Source of the DNA: Candidatus Gastranaerophilales bacterium
GTDB lineage: Bacteria > Cyanobacteriota > Vampirovibrionia > Gastranaerophilales > Gastranaerophilaceae
Assembly (NCBI GenBank): GCA_944323045.1
Contig: CALUQX010000022.1
Location: 1 to 33,907 of the forward strand
Direction: 5' to 3'
Length of the DNA stretch: 33,907 bases
Shown here: in pieces, positions 1-7,419 of the stretch
Numbering within the stretch: position 1 is the stretch's first letter
Layout: each line of letters begins with the position of its first letter
The notes under the pieces: model-generated
What the model saw: only the letters and a program-made list of their open reading frames with translations
The model's database searches: none
What the model was told of the DNA's origin: nothing
Position numbers and translations under genes: made by a program

Positions 1-456
1 CGTTCCCCAATTGTCTTTTGTAAAGTTTTCTGAGGTACTTAAGCTTGTTATATCTATTTCCTTTGGGTCTTCTGTCAATATGGTATTTTCAAAGCACTTT
101 GATAAATTATTACTATCACATACATTCGTAATTTTTATGTACTTCTTGAGTTCGTTCACAAAGTCCATTGTAGATGAATAGCCTGCAAGTTTTTCCTCGG
201 TGTTCATTTGTCTTGTGGCGACTTCTAGGCGTTTTGTGAACACATCCTGTGCTCTTGCCCATGCTGTTTCATTGTAATTCTTTACTAGGCTTGGTATTGT
301 TATCGCCGCCACCACGCCGATTATTGCAAGGGTGATTAGTACCTCCGCCAAAGTAAACGCGGCTTTTGGAAAAGTGATTAAGTGATTAGGTGATTGAGTG
401 ACTAAGTGGTTTCTGGAATTAGTCTGAGCAATTGCTTCGTTGATTTTTAAATTCAT
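1..456 (-). CDS. Type IV prepilin-like protein, 5' part only (runs off left edge)
   Basis: 152 codons are visible before the window edge. After a leader of about 31 residues comes the class III prepilin signature AFTLAEVLITLAIIGVVAA, with the Glu at +5 and one hydrophobic helix. This type of leader is cut and methylated by a prepilin peptidase, and the protein is then built into a pilus or pseudopilus. The ATG at 456 has an AAGGAGA site 9 bases upstream. The mature N-terminal half is a close paralogue of the prepilin at 32345; both contain TEEKLAGYSSTMDFVNELK. The leader is odd: residues about 17-29 (NHLVTQSPNHLIT) are encoded by a near-tandem octamer of the TTAATCAC type, the same repeat as at 33741-33757. 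The C-terminal domain is outside the window, so whether it shares the lectin-like end of the paralogue is unknown. Confidence 0.88.
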   Translation of the reverse strand, partial: MNLKINEAIAQTNSRNHLVTQSPNHLITFPKAAFTLAEVLITLAIIGVVAAITIPSLVKNYNETAWARAQDVFTKRLEVATRQMNTEEKLAGYSSTMDFVNELKKYIKITNVCDSNNLSKCFENTILTEDPKEIDITSLSTSENFTKDNWGT

Positions 457-506
457 ATTTTGGGTTCTCCTTTTTCTGTTTTGTAAGTGTGGTTTTACAT
501 TTTTTC

Positions 507-803
507 TTATTTATAATTCACCTTTGGGTGGGTTATACATTTTTGCACAAGCCTGTTAGCTTGTGTTGTGGTGATGTTTTTTGGTAATATGCCGGAAAGC
601 CTTGTGGGGCTTAGAGTTTGCCCCCCGCAAAACTCAGTATTCATGCGGGTTTTAGCCCTGTTGCGTGGTGCAAAAGCAAGTGGGGTGAGGATTGTGAGTG
701 GAGTGAGTTCCGTTTTAATGGATTCTAAAAACCTCACAGCAACACCGAGTTTAGTGTCTGATTTATCAATTATATTAAATCTTTTTCCGGCGGTTGCAGC
801 CAT
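507..803 (-). CDS. Small protein of unknown function, 98 aa
   Basis: I do not recognise this protein. Expression signals argue that it is real: on the minus strand a TTGAAT box (861-856), 17 bases, a TATAAT box (838-833), then GAGGA six bases before the ATG at 803. The product is basic and hydrophilic, rich in Thr, Arg and Pro, with no membrane segment or obvious domain; CGGQTLSPTRLSG is its most distinctive stretch. It ends 50 bases before the prepilin start at 456, so the two may be co-transcribed. Local base composition is more G+C-rich than the surroundings, and an overlapping plus-strand frame (568-885) is also open, so a structured RNA or repeat-derived sequence is an alternative. Coding is moderately supported and the function is unknown. 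Confidence 0.5.
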   Translation of the reverse strand: MAATAGKRFNIIDKSDTKLGVAVRFLESIKTELTPLTILTPLAFAPRNRAKTRMNTEFCGGQTLSPTRLSGILPKNITTTQANRLVQKCITHPKVNYK

Positions 804-832
804 TAAAATTCCTCATTTATACTCATATGTAT

Positions 833-861
833 ATTATAGCGTATGTACAGACAAAATTCAA
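833..861 (-). promoter_or_regulatory. Sigma70-type promoter of the 98-aa gene
   Basis: Minus strand: TTGAAT (861-856), a 17-base spacer and TATAAT (838-833). The ATG at 803 lies 29 bases past the -10 box, with GAGGA in between. Position and spacing match the consensus well. Confidence 0.6.
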
Positions 862-914
862 CCCTGCATAAAATCATTTTATTGATGTTCACTACATAAT
901 ACCTGACAGCCCTC

Positions 915-942
915 TTTACAAGTTGTTTTTAGCCGCTATAAT
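915..942 (+). promoter_or_regulatory. Sigma70-type promoter of glyS
   Basis: TTTACA (915-920), a 16-base spacer and a perfect TATAAT (937-942), 32 bases before the glyS ATG. This implies a short leader carrying the weak site AAGGCAG. Confidence 0.6.
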
Positions 943-974
943 TTAATTAGTTAAAAGAAAATTAAAGGCAGAAT

Positions 975-2966
975 ATGAGTAAATATTTATTGGAAATAGG
1001 AACAGAAGAATTACCTTATAAATTTATACCCGGAGCAATAGAGCAGTTAAAAGTCGGATTTGAAAACTTTTTAAACTCAAATAAAGTGGAATTTAAGGAT
1101 GTAAATGTTTATGCCACTCCGCGCAGACTGGCTGTAATTATTGACGGGCTTGAGTCTCAGAGCAAGGACGAAACTAAAATTGTAAAAGGACCAATAAAGA
1201 AAGTTGCTTATGATGATGCCGGAAATTTAACAAAAGCCGGTGAAGGTTTTTGCAAAAAAAATAATATTCAGCCTTCTGATTTATATATTGAAAACGATTA
1301 TGTACATGCAAAAATTGTTGTTAAAGGTAAATCAATTGTTGAACTTTTAAAAGAAAATGTACCTGCTATAGTTCTTAAATTGCAAGGTTCTCATTTCATG
1401 CGCTGGGGGTATAATGAGGAAAAATTCTCCCGCCCTATCCGCTGGATTGTTTCGCTTTTGGATAAAGAAGAAGTTAAAATAAAAATTATTGATAAAGAAT
1501 CCGGAAATGTTTCGCGCGGTCACAGATTTGCACAGCAGAATGTGATTATCGGACATCCTGATGATTATGTAGAAATAATGCGCAACTGCTGTGTTATTGT
1601 TGATCAAAATGAGCGCCGCCAGAGAATAATTGATATGGCAAAAGCAGAAGCAGACAAGCTTGGTGCTGTTCCGTATTATACTGATGATTTATTAGAAGAA
1701 GTTACATTTATCACAGAATATCCTGTACCTGCTGTTTGTGACTTTGACCCGAAATATCTTGATATTCCGGAAGAAGTAACTGTAACTGTAATGGCTGTTC
1801 ATCAAAGATATTTTGCACTTTATAAAGCCGGAAAACTGATTAACAAATTTATCACAATGACAAACTACATTGGTGATGAATTTGCCAACATAAAAGCAGG
1901 TAATGTACGTGTAATTAAGGCGCGTCTTGACGATGCTGTATTCTTCTTTAATGAAGATACTAAAAAGCCGCTGGCTGATTATGTTGAAGATTTAAAAGGA
2001 ATTACGTTCCAAAAAGGCATGGGCTCAATGTATGACAAAACACAACGCCTTGTAAAACTGTCACAGCATATTGCATCAGAATTAGGCGAATCTTCTCCTT
2101 CAATTGAGCGTACCGCATTGCTTGCAAAAGCCGATTTGACAACAAGTTTAGTATTTGAATTCACTGAACTTCAAGGATTTATCGGCGCTGATTATGCAAG
2201 AGTTTCCGGAGAAAAAGAAGAAGTTTGTGAAGGGATAAAAGAACATTACTTCCCGCTCAATGCAGAAAGTGAAACAGCAAAATCTATTGAGGGGCAGATT
2301 GTTGGTATTGCGGATAAAATTGATACTATTGCCGCAGTATTTGTTGAAGGTAAAAAGCCTACCGGCTCTTCTGATCCTTTAGGTGTGCGCCGTGCTGCAC
2401 TCGGGATTATCCGTACAATTCTTGATTACAATCTTAAAATAGATTTGACAAAATTAATCAATAAAACACTGGAACTTCTGCCTGTTCAAAAAGATTGTGC
2501 TGATGAGATTAATGAATTTATTATTCAGCGTCTTATAATTTTCTTAAGTGATAAATATAAGAAAAATGTTCTGGAGGCATGCGCGTCTTCTTCAAATCCT
2601 TTAAAAGATTTAAACGATTATGTAGAACGAGTAAAAGTTGTTTCCACATTGAATAATGAAGCTTTATTAGAAAGCGCAAACAGAGTTATAAGAATTTTAA
2701 AAGAAGAAAGCTTGATATCAGTAAATCCTGCATTATTCAAAGAAAATGCAGAAAAAAATCTGTTTGAAAAAATCAATACTCTAAAAGATAATGTTGATTA
2801 TAAAACATATCTGGATGAAATAATTTCTATCAATCCGGCAGTTGAAAAATTCTTTGAAGATGTTCTTGTCATGGACAAAGACGAACAGGTTAAAGAAAAC
2901 AGAATTGCATTGCTGACATTGTTGAAGAAAAAGTATGAAAAGCTAACAGATTTCAGCAAATTATAA
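975..2966 (+). CDS. glyS: Glycyl-tRNA synthetase beta subunit
   Basis: The 663-residue product has the family's usual length. The N-terminus, LLEIGTEELPYKFIPGA, is the hallmark of bacterial GlyS, and further conserved blocks follow (ATPRRLAVII, MRWGYNEEKFSRPIRWIVSL, MAVHQRYFAL, ADKIDTIAAVFVEGKKPTGSSDPLGVRRAA). The C-terminal part contains the DALR-type anticodon-binding region. GlyS pairs with GlyQ in an alpha2beta2 enzyme that charges tRNA-Gly in the cytoplasm; the beta chain supplies most tRNA contacts. The partner glyQ is on the same strand but 25 kb away (27955), unlike the usual glyQS operon. The start follows a consensus promoter and a weak AAGGCAG site. An AT-only stem (2973-2980/2991-2998) follows the stop but has no T tract. 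Confidence 0.97.
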   Translation: MSKYLLEIGTEELPYKFIPGAIEQLKVGFENFLNSNKVEFKDVNVYATPRRLAVIIDGLESQSKDETKIVKGPIKKVAYDDAGNLTKAGEGFCKKNNIQPSDLYIENDYVHAKIVVKGKSIVELLKENVPAIVLKLQGSHFMRWGYNEEKFSRPIRWIVSLLDKEEVKIKIIDKESGNVSRGHRFAQQNVIIGHPDDYVEIMRNCCVIVDQNERRQRIIDMAKAEADKLGAVPYYTDDLLEEVTFITEYPVPAVCDFDPKYLDIPEEVTVTVMAVHQRYFALYKAGKLINKFITMTNYIGDEFANIKAGNVRVIKARLDDAVFFFNEDTKKPLADYVEDLKGITFQKGMGSMYDKTQRLVKLSQHIASELGESSPSIERTALLAKADLTTSLVFEFTELQGFIGADYARVSGEKEEVCEGIKEHYFPLNAESETAKSIEGQIVGIADKIDTIAAVFVEGKKPTGSSDPLGVRRAALGIIRTILDYNLKIDLTKLINKTLELLPVQKDCADEINEFIIQRLIIFLSDKYKKNVLEACASSSNPLKDLNDYVERVKVVSTLNNEALLESANRVIRILKEESLISVNPALFKENAEKNLFEKINTLKDNVDYKTYLDEIISINPAVEKFFEDVLVMDKDEQVKENRIALLTLLKKKYEKLTDFSKL

Positions 2967-3079
2967 TTAAAAATTATTTATAAAGATTTGTAAATAATCA
3001 TACAAAAAGAGTAAATAATTTTTTTCAGGATACTTTACAATAGTACCAGTAGGTAAACAAAAATAGTAGGAGTCAACTC

Positions 3080-3394
3080 ATGCTAAACCGATTGAAAAAT
3101 CTAAAAATAGTCAAACAGTTGAATAAAACATTAAGTCCGCGTCTTCGCTGGTTACAATTTGCGCGTAAAAATGAAACTAAAAACACAACTGACTACATTA
3201 GCATGATAAGCGGAGTTGACGAACTAAAATCAAGTTCTGACGAAAGAAGGCTGGAAGCAATGGTCAGAGAACAGCTCAAAGAAGAATTCCCGAATATCGA
3301 GAATATGAAATCTTATGAGTTATTAGTAGATGCAGTTATGCATAATTTGAAGAAAAAACAGCTTCAAGCCATGGGCGATATCGACATAGAATAA
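3080..3394 (+). CDS. Hypothetical protein, 104 aa
   Basis: This small protein is not recognised. The ATG is preceded by AGGAG with a 7-base spacing, and a plausible TACAAT -10 box lies at 3036-3041. The first 30 residues are strongly basic (Lys/Arg-rich); the rest is charged and probably helical, with no membrane segment or cysteine. It stands alone as its own transcription unit, since a clear intrinsic terminator follows 45 bases after the stop. Clean initiation and termination signals make it a credible gene; nothing in the sequence reveals its role. Confidence 0.75.
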   Translation: MLNRLKNLKIVKQLNKTLSPRLRWLQFARKNETKNTTDYISMISGVDELKSSSDERRLEAMVREQLKEEFPNIENMKSYELLVDAVMHNLKKKQLQAMGDIDIE

Positions 3395-3436
3395 CGCCAA
3401 AGGAAACAGGGAAATAATCCCGATTTAACTAAAAAG

Positions 3437-3467
3437 ATAATACTCCGACGGGGGTATTATTTTTTTT
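3437..3467 (+). terminator. Intrinsic terminator after the 104-aa gene
   Basis: A 10-bp stem (3437-3446 with 3451-3460, one T-G wobble) with loop GACG is followed directly by a run of eight T. It is a textbook rho-independent terminator on the plus strand. Confidence 0.9.
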
Positions 3468-3506
3468 GCACAAAATTTAAGCTATTAATGAAAATAAGGA
3501 GAGTAA

Positions 3507-3743
3507 ATGATGACTACAATTATTGGTATAAGTCTGGAAAACAGATTGGAAACAGCAATTGATTTTCAGCGTATTATAACGAATTTTGGCTGCAATATAA
3601 GAACCAGACTCGGGCTGCATCCTGCAATGGACGATGTTTGTCTGAACAGGGGGATTGTCCTCCTTGAAGTCACCGGAGAAATTGATGCTTTAAAAAATGA
3701 ATTATCAAAACACTGGCAGATTCAGACAATGGAATTTGATTAA
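3507..3743 (+). CDS. ACT-like small protein, TM1266/iron-only hydrogenase system regulator type
   Basis: The 78-residue protein resembles the TM1266-like ACT-fold family, annotated as putative regulators of the iron-only hydrogenase system. It shows an opening beta strand (TIIGISLENR), a helix (TAIDFQRIITNFG), then the family-typical RTRLGLH turn and the strand GIVLLEVTGEIDALKNEL. Two ATG codons occur in tandem; AAGGAG (3496-3501) lies 5 bases before the first and 8 before the second, so initiation at 3510 is equally possible. No hydrogenase genes are in the window. The family assignment rests on the motif pattern only, and a ligand or partner cannot be inferred. Confidence 0.65.
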   Translation: MMTTIIGISLENRLETAIDFQRIITNFGCNIRTRLGLHPAMDDVCLNRGIVLLEVTGEIDALKNELSKHWQIQTMEFD

Positions 3744-3818
3744 TATTTGTAAATATTAAAAATTACAGTAGCAAAAAATAATCTTGAGGGATTTTCTCAA
3801 TAGAGGGAAATCTAAGAG

Positions 3819-5402
3819 ATGATAACACCGATTAGTTCCACAAACTTAATAAATAAGTTTTCAGCGCAAAGAAACGCAGAACTTTCGGCAAACAAAAAAT
3901 CAGAAACAAACAACAACAACAACAACAACAATAATGTAAAAACCAGTATTCTTTACATTAACGATTATCATGGCAAATCCATTAATATGGAAAGAACAGT
4001 CACAGCATCCCGCGCATATGACAGTTTTGTAAAAGAGAAAAAAGATAAGGGCGAACTTGATGTATTGAAACTTTCATCAGGTGATATTATGCTCGGAGAA
4101 GTTGAGCGCGTAAATAAAGTTGCGATGACTTTCCAGAATATTATTGGTATTACTGCTTCTGCAATGGGCAATCATGAATATGACATGCCGGATAAAATAG
4201 GGAATCTTATTCCTGATATGAAATACAAATTGCTGGCGGATAACGTAAAAATAAAGAGTGAAAATCCGTTGTCTAAAAAAGTGGAAAAATCATACATCGA
4301 AGAACATAACGGGCATAAATACGGAATTGTTGCGACGACTCCTTCTGATTTGTTTTCAAGACTAAAATACGGGCATATATTCACTGAACTTGATGTTGAT
4401 AATATAGACGAAACAATTAAAGATGTGCAAAAAGAAGTCGATAACTTGAAAAATCAAGGTGTTGATAAAATTATTTTGCTTTCACATTCCGGCTATGGTT
4501 ATGATAGAAAAATTGCCCAAAATACGGATGGCATAGATATAATTTTAGGCGGACATTCTCACAATCTTATTCAAGGAATAAAGGAAGGTGAAAATCTTCT
4601 GCGCTCAAAATCCGGAGAACCGGTAGTGATTACTCAGGCTGGTAGGGACGGAAAACATTTCGGAGTTTTGAATGTTGAATTTGATGATAAGGGCAGAATT
4701 GTAAAAGCACAGAACAATATTACTCCGACCAGAGGATTCAAACGCAACGGACCTGTCAGATACATTTTTGACAAAATGTTTGGCAAACCGCAGGTTATAG
4801 GGTATATTAATTCTGCACCGCCGCCATTGACAGAGGATTTGATACAACCAAGCGGGCATGCTGAATTTCTGGTTGACTGCATAAGAAAAGATTTGGGAAC
4901 TGATATTGCCCTGCTTTCTGCGGCGAATGTACGCGGCTACATTGAATCTGGAAATCTTGACACAAGATATCTTGAAGATATTTCGCCATTCCACAACAAT
5001 CTTTGTATCATACCTTACACTGAAAAAGAAATAGTTGACGCAATTAAACAAACCTGTAAATCTTTTGTAAATCCTAATAACAAACCCGGAATACTTCATC
5101 CGTCAGGCATGAAATATACTGTTTCCAGAAGCACAGGCGAACTTAAGGAATTGTATTATATTGACAAAGACGGTAAGGAAATTCCTATTGATATAAATCA
5201 TCCGCGCGAAGATAAAATTTACAGAACAGCAATAAATGACTATTACGCTCAGGGCAATGACGACATGGTTGTTCTGAAAAAAATAGATCAGGCAGAAAAA
5301 GTCTTTGATTTTGACCTGAACAAATGCGTTATAGACTGTTTAAAAACAGCCACACAGCCTGTTGATATCAAAGAAGACGGCAGAATTAAAGTCGTTGATT
5401 AA
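3819..5402 (+). CDS. 5'-nucleotidase/2',3'-cyclic phosphodiesterase family metallophosphatase
   Basis: The 527-residue protein has the two domains of the UshA/CpdB family. The N-terminal calcineurin-type metallophosphatase carries INDYHG (about residues 47-52, dimetal Asp/His), SSGD, GNHEYD (about 117-122) and GGHSH (about 245-249). The C-terminal substrate domain runs from GHAEFLVDCIRKDLGTDIALL through ISPFHNNL and INDYYAQGNDDM. Relatives hydrolyse nucleoside phosphates. Family members are normally periplasmic, but no Sec signal peptide is visible here: the first 45 residues are polar and include nine Asn encoded by (AAC)7(AAT)2 at 3909-3935. The Asn run may be a phase-variable or linker tract. 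The 3' end overlaps the convergent gene's stop codon by 4 bases. AGAGGGA lies 10 bases before the start. Confidence 0.9.
   Translation: MITPISSTNLINKFSAQRNAELSANKKSETNNNNNNNNNVKTSILYINDYHGKSINMERTVTASRAYDSFVKEKKDKGELDVLKLSSGDIMLGEVERVNKVAMTFQNIIGITASAMGNHEYDMPDKIGNLIPDMKYKLLADNVKIKSENPLSKKVEKSYIEEHNGHKYGIVATTPSDLFSRLKYGHIFTELDVDNIDETIKDVQKEVDNLKNQGVDKIILLSHSGYGYDRKIAQNTDGIDIILGGHSHNLIQGIKEGENLLRSKSGEPVVITQAGRDGKHFGVLNVEFDDKGRIVKAQNNITPTRGFKRNGPVRYIFDKMFGKPQVIGYINSAPPPLTEDLIQPSGHAEFLVDCIRKDLGTDIALLSAANVRGYIESGNLDTRYLEDISPFHNNLCIIPYTEKEIVDAIKQTCKSFVNPNNKPGILHPSGMKYTVSRSTGELKELYYIDKDGKEIPIDINHPREDKIYRTAINDYYAQGNDDMVVLKKIDQAEKVFDFDLNKCVIDCLKTATQPVDIKEDGRIKVVD
3909..3935 (+). repeat. Trinucleotide microsatellite (AAC)7(AAT)2
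   Basis: Seven AAC units and two AAT units encode nine consecutive Asn (residues 31-39) of the metallophosphatase. Length changes by whole units would keep the reading frame. Confidence 0.9.
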
Positions 5403-6184
5403 AAATAATTGTAATCAATCTGCGGTCTGAATTTTTCATTATAAATGTCTTTTAAGTTATACGGCAGAGCAAAATCCCAGAGTACTATATAGAAATATGT
5501 AATAGGTATTGCTAATATATTAGAATATTGATTTAATATCTCCTTGTCCGGTGTAAGCAGAGCATCAATACCAAGAACAGCTATCAGAATAGGTACTGCT
5601 GCGCAAAGCCATATAACAAAAATCACATAACTGATGCCTATGTATTTCAATAATAGTTTGCAATAAGGTTTAACAGCGCCTTTTAAGTTAAGCAAAAAGA
5701 ACGGGTTAACCGCATGCATTATGTCATAGCGGTATGCGTATTTCATCAGTGCAAATTTGACAAGACTGAATATAAAAATATAAGCAGTAAAAAATGCTAA
5801 TCCAACAATTAATATTCCTGCACGCCCCAAGCAGGCAATAATAATCAGTGAAGGAATAATTGTTAACAGAACATAAAAAGCAGTTAAAATAAGATAAAAA
5901 ATCGACCAGAGTATTGCGATAATCGGGAGTTCATATAACGCGTTCCATCTAATATCTTTTAAACCCGGCAGGCTCGCATCTTCATTATTGTTTAAAAATT
6001 TATGCATATAAGTTACAGAGTACGCACCAATCAAAATTACGCACAAAAGACTTATAATAATTGTTGCCCATATATTGCTTAAGTCAATCATATATAAAGT
6101 TACCAGTGTCAGTAAAATAATATGTTTGACAAAGGCGTCTTGACCTGAATAAACATTGTTTAAAGCTGTAAAAATTTCTTTCAT
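5399..6184 (-). CDS. Polytopic membrane protein, possibly DUF4013-like
   Basis: The product (about 261 residues) is strongly hydrophobic with about six membrane segments in two groups separated by a polar stretch near residues 65-85 (HKFLNNNEDASLPGLKDIRWNALYELP). The layout of a long amphipathic front, LPxLKDIxxxxLYELP, then multiple helices recalls DUF4013 proteins, but the match is loose. Two starts are possible: ATG at 6190, with GGAG only one base away, and ATG at 6184, with GGAG at a 7-base spacing; the second is preferred. A good promoter (6211-6239) precedes it. It shares a bidirectional promoter region with prfB and its stop overlaps the convergent metallophosphatase gene. Function unknown. 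Confidence 0.75.
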   Translation of the reverse strand: MKEIFTALNNVYSGQDAFVKHIILLTLVTLYMIDLSNIWATIIISLLCVILIGAYSVTYMHKFLNNNEDASLPGLKDIRWNALYELPIIAILWSIFYLILTAFYVLLTIIPSLIIIACLGRAGILIVGLAFFTAYIFIFSLVKFALMKYAYRYDIMHAVNPFFLLNLKGAVKPYCKLLLKYIGISYVIFVIWLCAAVPILIAVLGIDALLTPDKEILNQYSNILAIPITYFYIVLWDFALPYNLKDIYNEKFRPQIDYNYF

Positions 6185-6210
6185 TTTCATACTCCGGTTT
6201 TGTTAAAATT

Positions 6211-6239
6211 ACTATAACATTTTTCAGGATTATTTGCAA
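6211..6239 (-). promoter_or_regulatory. Promoter of the membrane protein gene
   Basis: Minus strand: TTGCAA (6239-6234), a 17-base spacer and TATAGT (6216-6211). TTGCAA is its own reverse complement and also sits 17 bases from a -10 box on the plus strand. Confidence 0.65.
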
Positions 6240-6262
6240 GATACTAAGATTTATTATAAAAT
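6234..6262 (+). promoter_or_regulatory. Promoter of prfB, predicted leaderless
   Basis: TTGCAA (6234-6239), a 17-base spacer and TAAAAT (6257-6262), then only six bases before the prfB ATG at 6269. No Shine-Dalgarno sequence precedes the ATG. Transcription would begin at or next to the start codon. Confidence 0.5.
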
Positions 6263-6268
6263 TAATTT

Positions 6269-7352
6269 ATGGATACAGTAGAAATAAAACAGCAAATAAA
6301 TCAATTAAAAGACCGCTATGAAAAACTAAAGGAGTGCCCCTGAAAGCCTTCAGCAAGAATTAAACAGTCTTGAAGAACAAATGCAATCTCCGGATGTCTG
6401 GTCTGATAAAGATAAAAGTTCCAAATTGGGACAAAGAATAAAAGATATAAAAGAGACTTTGCAGCGGCAGAACAACTGGCAATCAGTTATTGATGATGCG
6501 ACAGTTGCTTTAGAAATTGATGATGCTGACCTGTTAAAAGAATCTGTTCAGCGTCTGGATGTTATGGAAAAAGAAATAGACAAGTTTGAAATATGCAAAA
6601 TGCTGAGCGGTGAATACGATGAGGCAGATGCAATTTTAACAATAAATTCAGGCGCCGGCGGCACAGATGCCCAAGACTGGGCAAGTATGCTTTTGAGAAT
6701 GTATATGCGCTGGGCTGAACGCCGCGGCTGGAAAGTTGAACTGCTGGATAAACTTGACGGAGAAGAAGCCGGTATAAAATCCGCATCAATTCAGATAACA
6801 GGCAAATTTGCTTTTGGATATGCAAAAGCTGAAAAAGGTGTTCACAGGCTTGTCAGAATTTCTCCGTTTAATGCAAACGGAAAACGTCAGACAAGTTTTG
6901 CATCAGTCGAAGTCGCTCCGCTGATTGAAGATTACGAAAAAACAATTGAAATTCCGCCCGAAGATTTGGAAGTTGAGACAATGCGTTCAGGCGGCGCAGG
7001 CGGACAAAAAGTTAATAAAGTGGAAACTGCTGTCAGAATTTTACACAAACCAACAGGAATTGTGGTTAAATGTCAAATCCATAGAACACAATTACAAAAT
7101 AAACATACGGCAATGCTTATGCTTGCCTCTAAACTTCTTGCAATACGTCAGGCTGAACACGAAAAAAAACTCGCTGATATCAAGGGCGAAAACGCTGATA
7201 TAAATTTCGGCTCACAAATCCGTTCATATGTGTTTCACCCGTATAAAATGGTTAAAGATCATAGAACAAATTGCGAAGTCGGCAATGTTGATGCGGTTAT
7301 GGACGGCGACATTGATATTTTTATCGACACCTATCTGCGTCAGAATTCATAA
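6269..7352 (+). CDS. prfB: Peptide chain release factor 2, programmed +1 frameshift
   Basis: RF2 releases peptides at UGA and UAA. The gene is split: codons 1-24 run from ATG 6269 to CCC (6338-6340) and meet an in-frame TGA at 6341. The main frame resumes at GAA 6342 after a +1 slip and ends at 7352, giving about 360 residues, the normal RF2 length. The join restores conserved sequence ([16 protein letters not shown]). AAGGAG (6329-6334) precedes the slip site as the internal Shine-Dalgarno-like stimulator known for prfB. RF2 marks are SPF ([15 protein letters not shown], stop codon recognition) and the catalytic GGQ ([16 protein letters not shown]). The slip codon is CCC rather than the common CTT. 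The gene is not truncated; starting at 6381 would miss the N-terminal domain. Confidence 0.95.
6329..6343 (+). promoter_or_regulatory. prfB autoregulatory +1 frameshift site
   Basis: The sequence reads AAGGAG TGC CCC TGA. Slow termination at TGA when RF2 is scarce lets the P-site tRNA-Pro slip from CCC to CCT and continue at GAA. The Shine-Dalgarno-like block lies three bases before the slip codon, the geometry seen in other bacterial prfB genes. Confidence 0.9.
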
Positions 7353-7419
7353 TACAGACTTTACTGGTGTTGCAGGTGCGCCTCTTTTGGATTTTGCAGA
7401 CTCCGCAACTGGGCGCAAA

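Noticed and set aside
568-885. 105-aa plus-strand frame opposite the 98-aa gene
   Set aside because: No ribosome site or promoter on this strand; the minus-strand gene has both.
4605-5099. 164-aa minus-strand frame inside the metallophosphatase
   Set aside because: Shadow of a well-supported gene; low-complexity composition and no initiation signals.
6381-7352. prfB starting at 6381
   Set aside because: It omits conserved N-terminal residues; the upstream 24-codon frame plus +1 slip gives the normal RF2 length.
7353-7419. Terminator between prfB and queA
   Set aside because: Only a 6-bp TGCGCC/GGCGCA pair with a long loop and no T run; not convincing.
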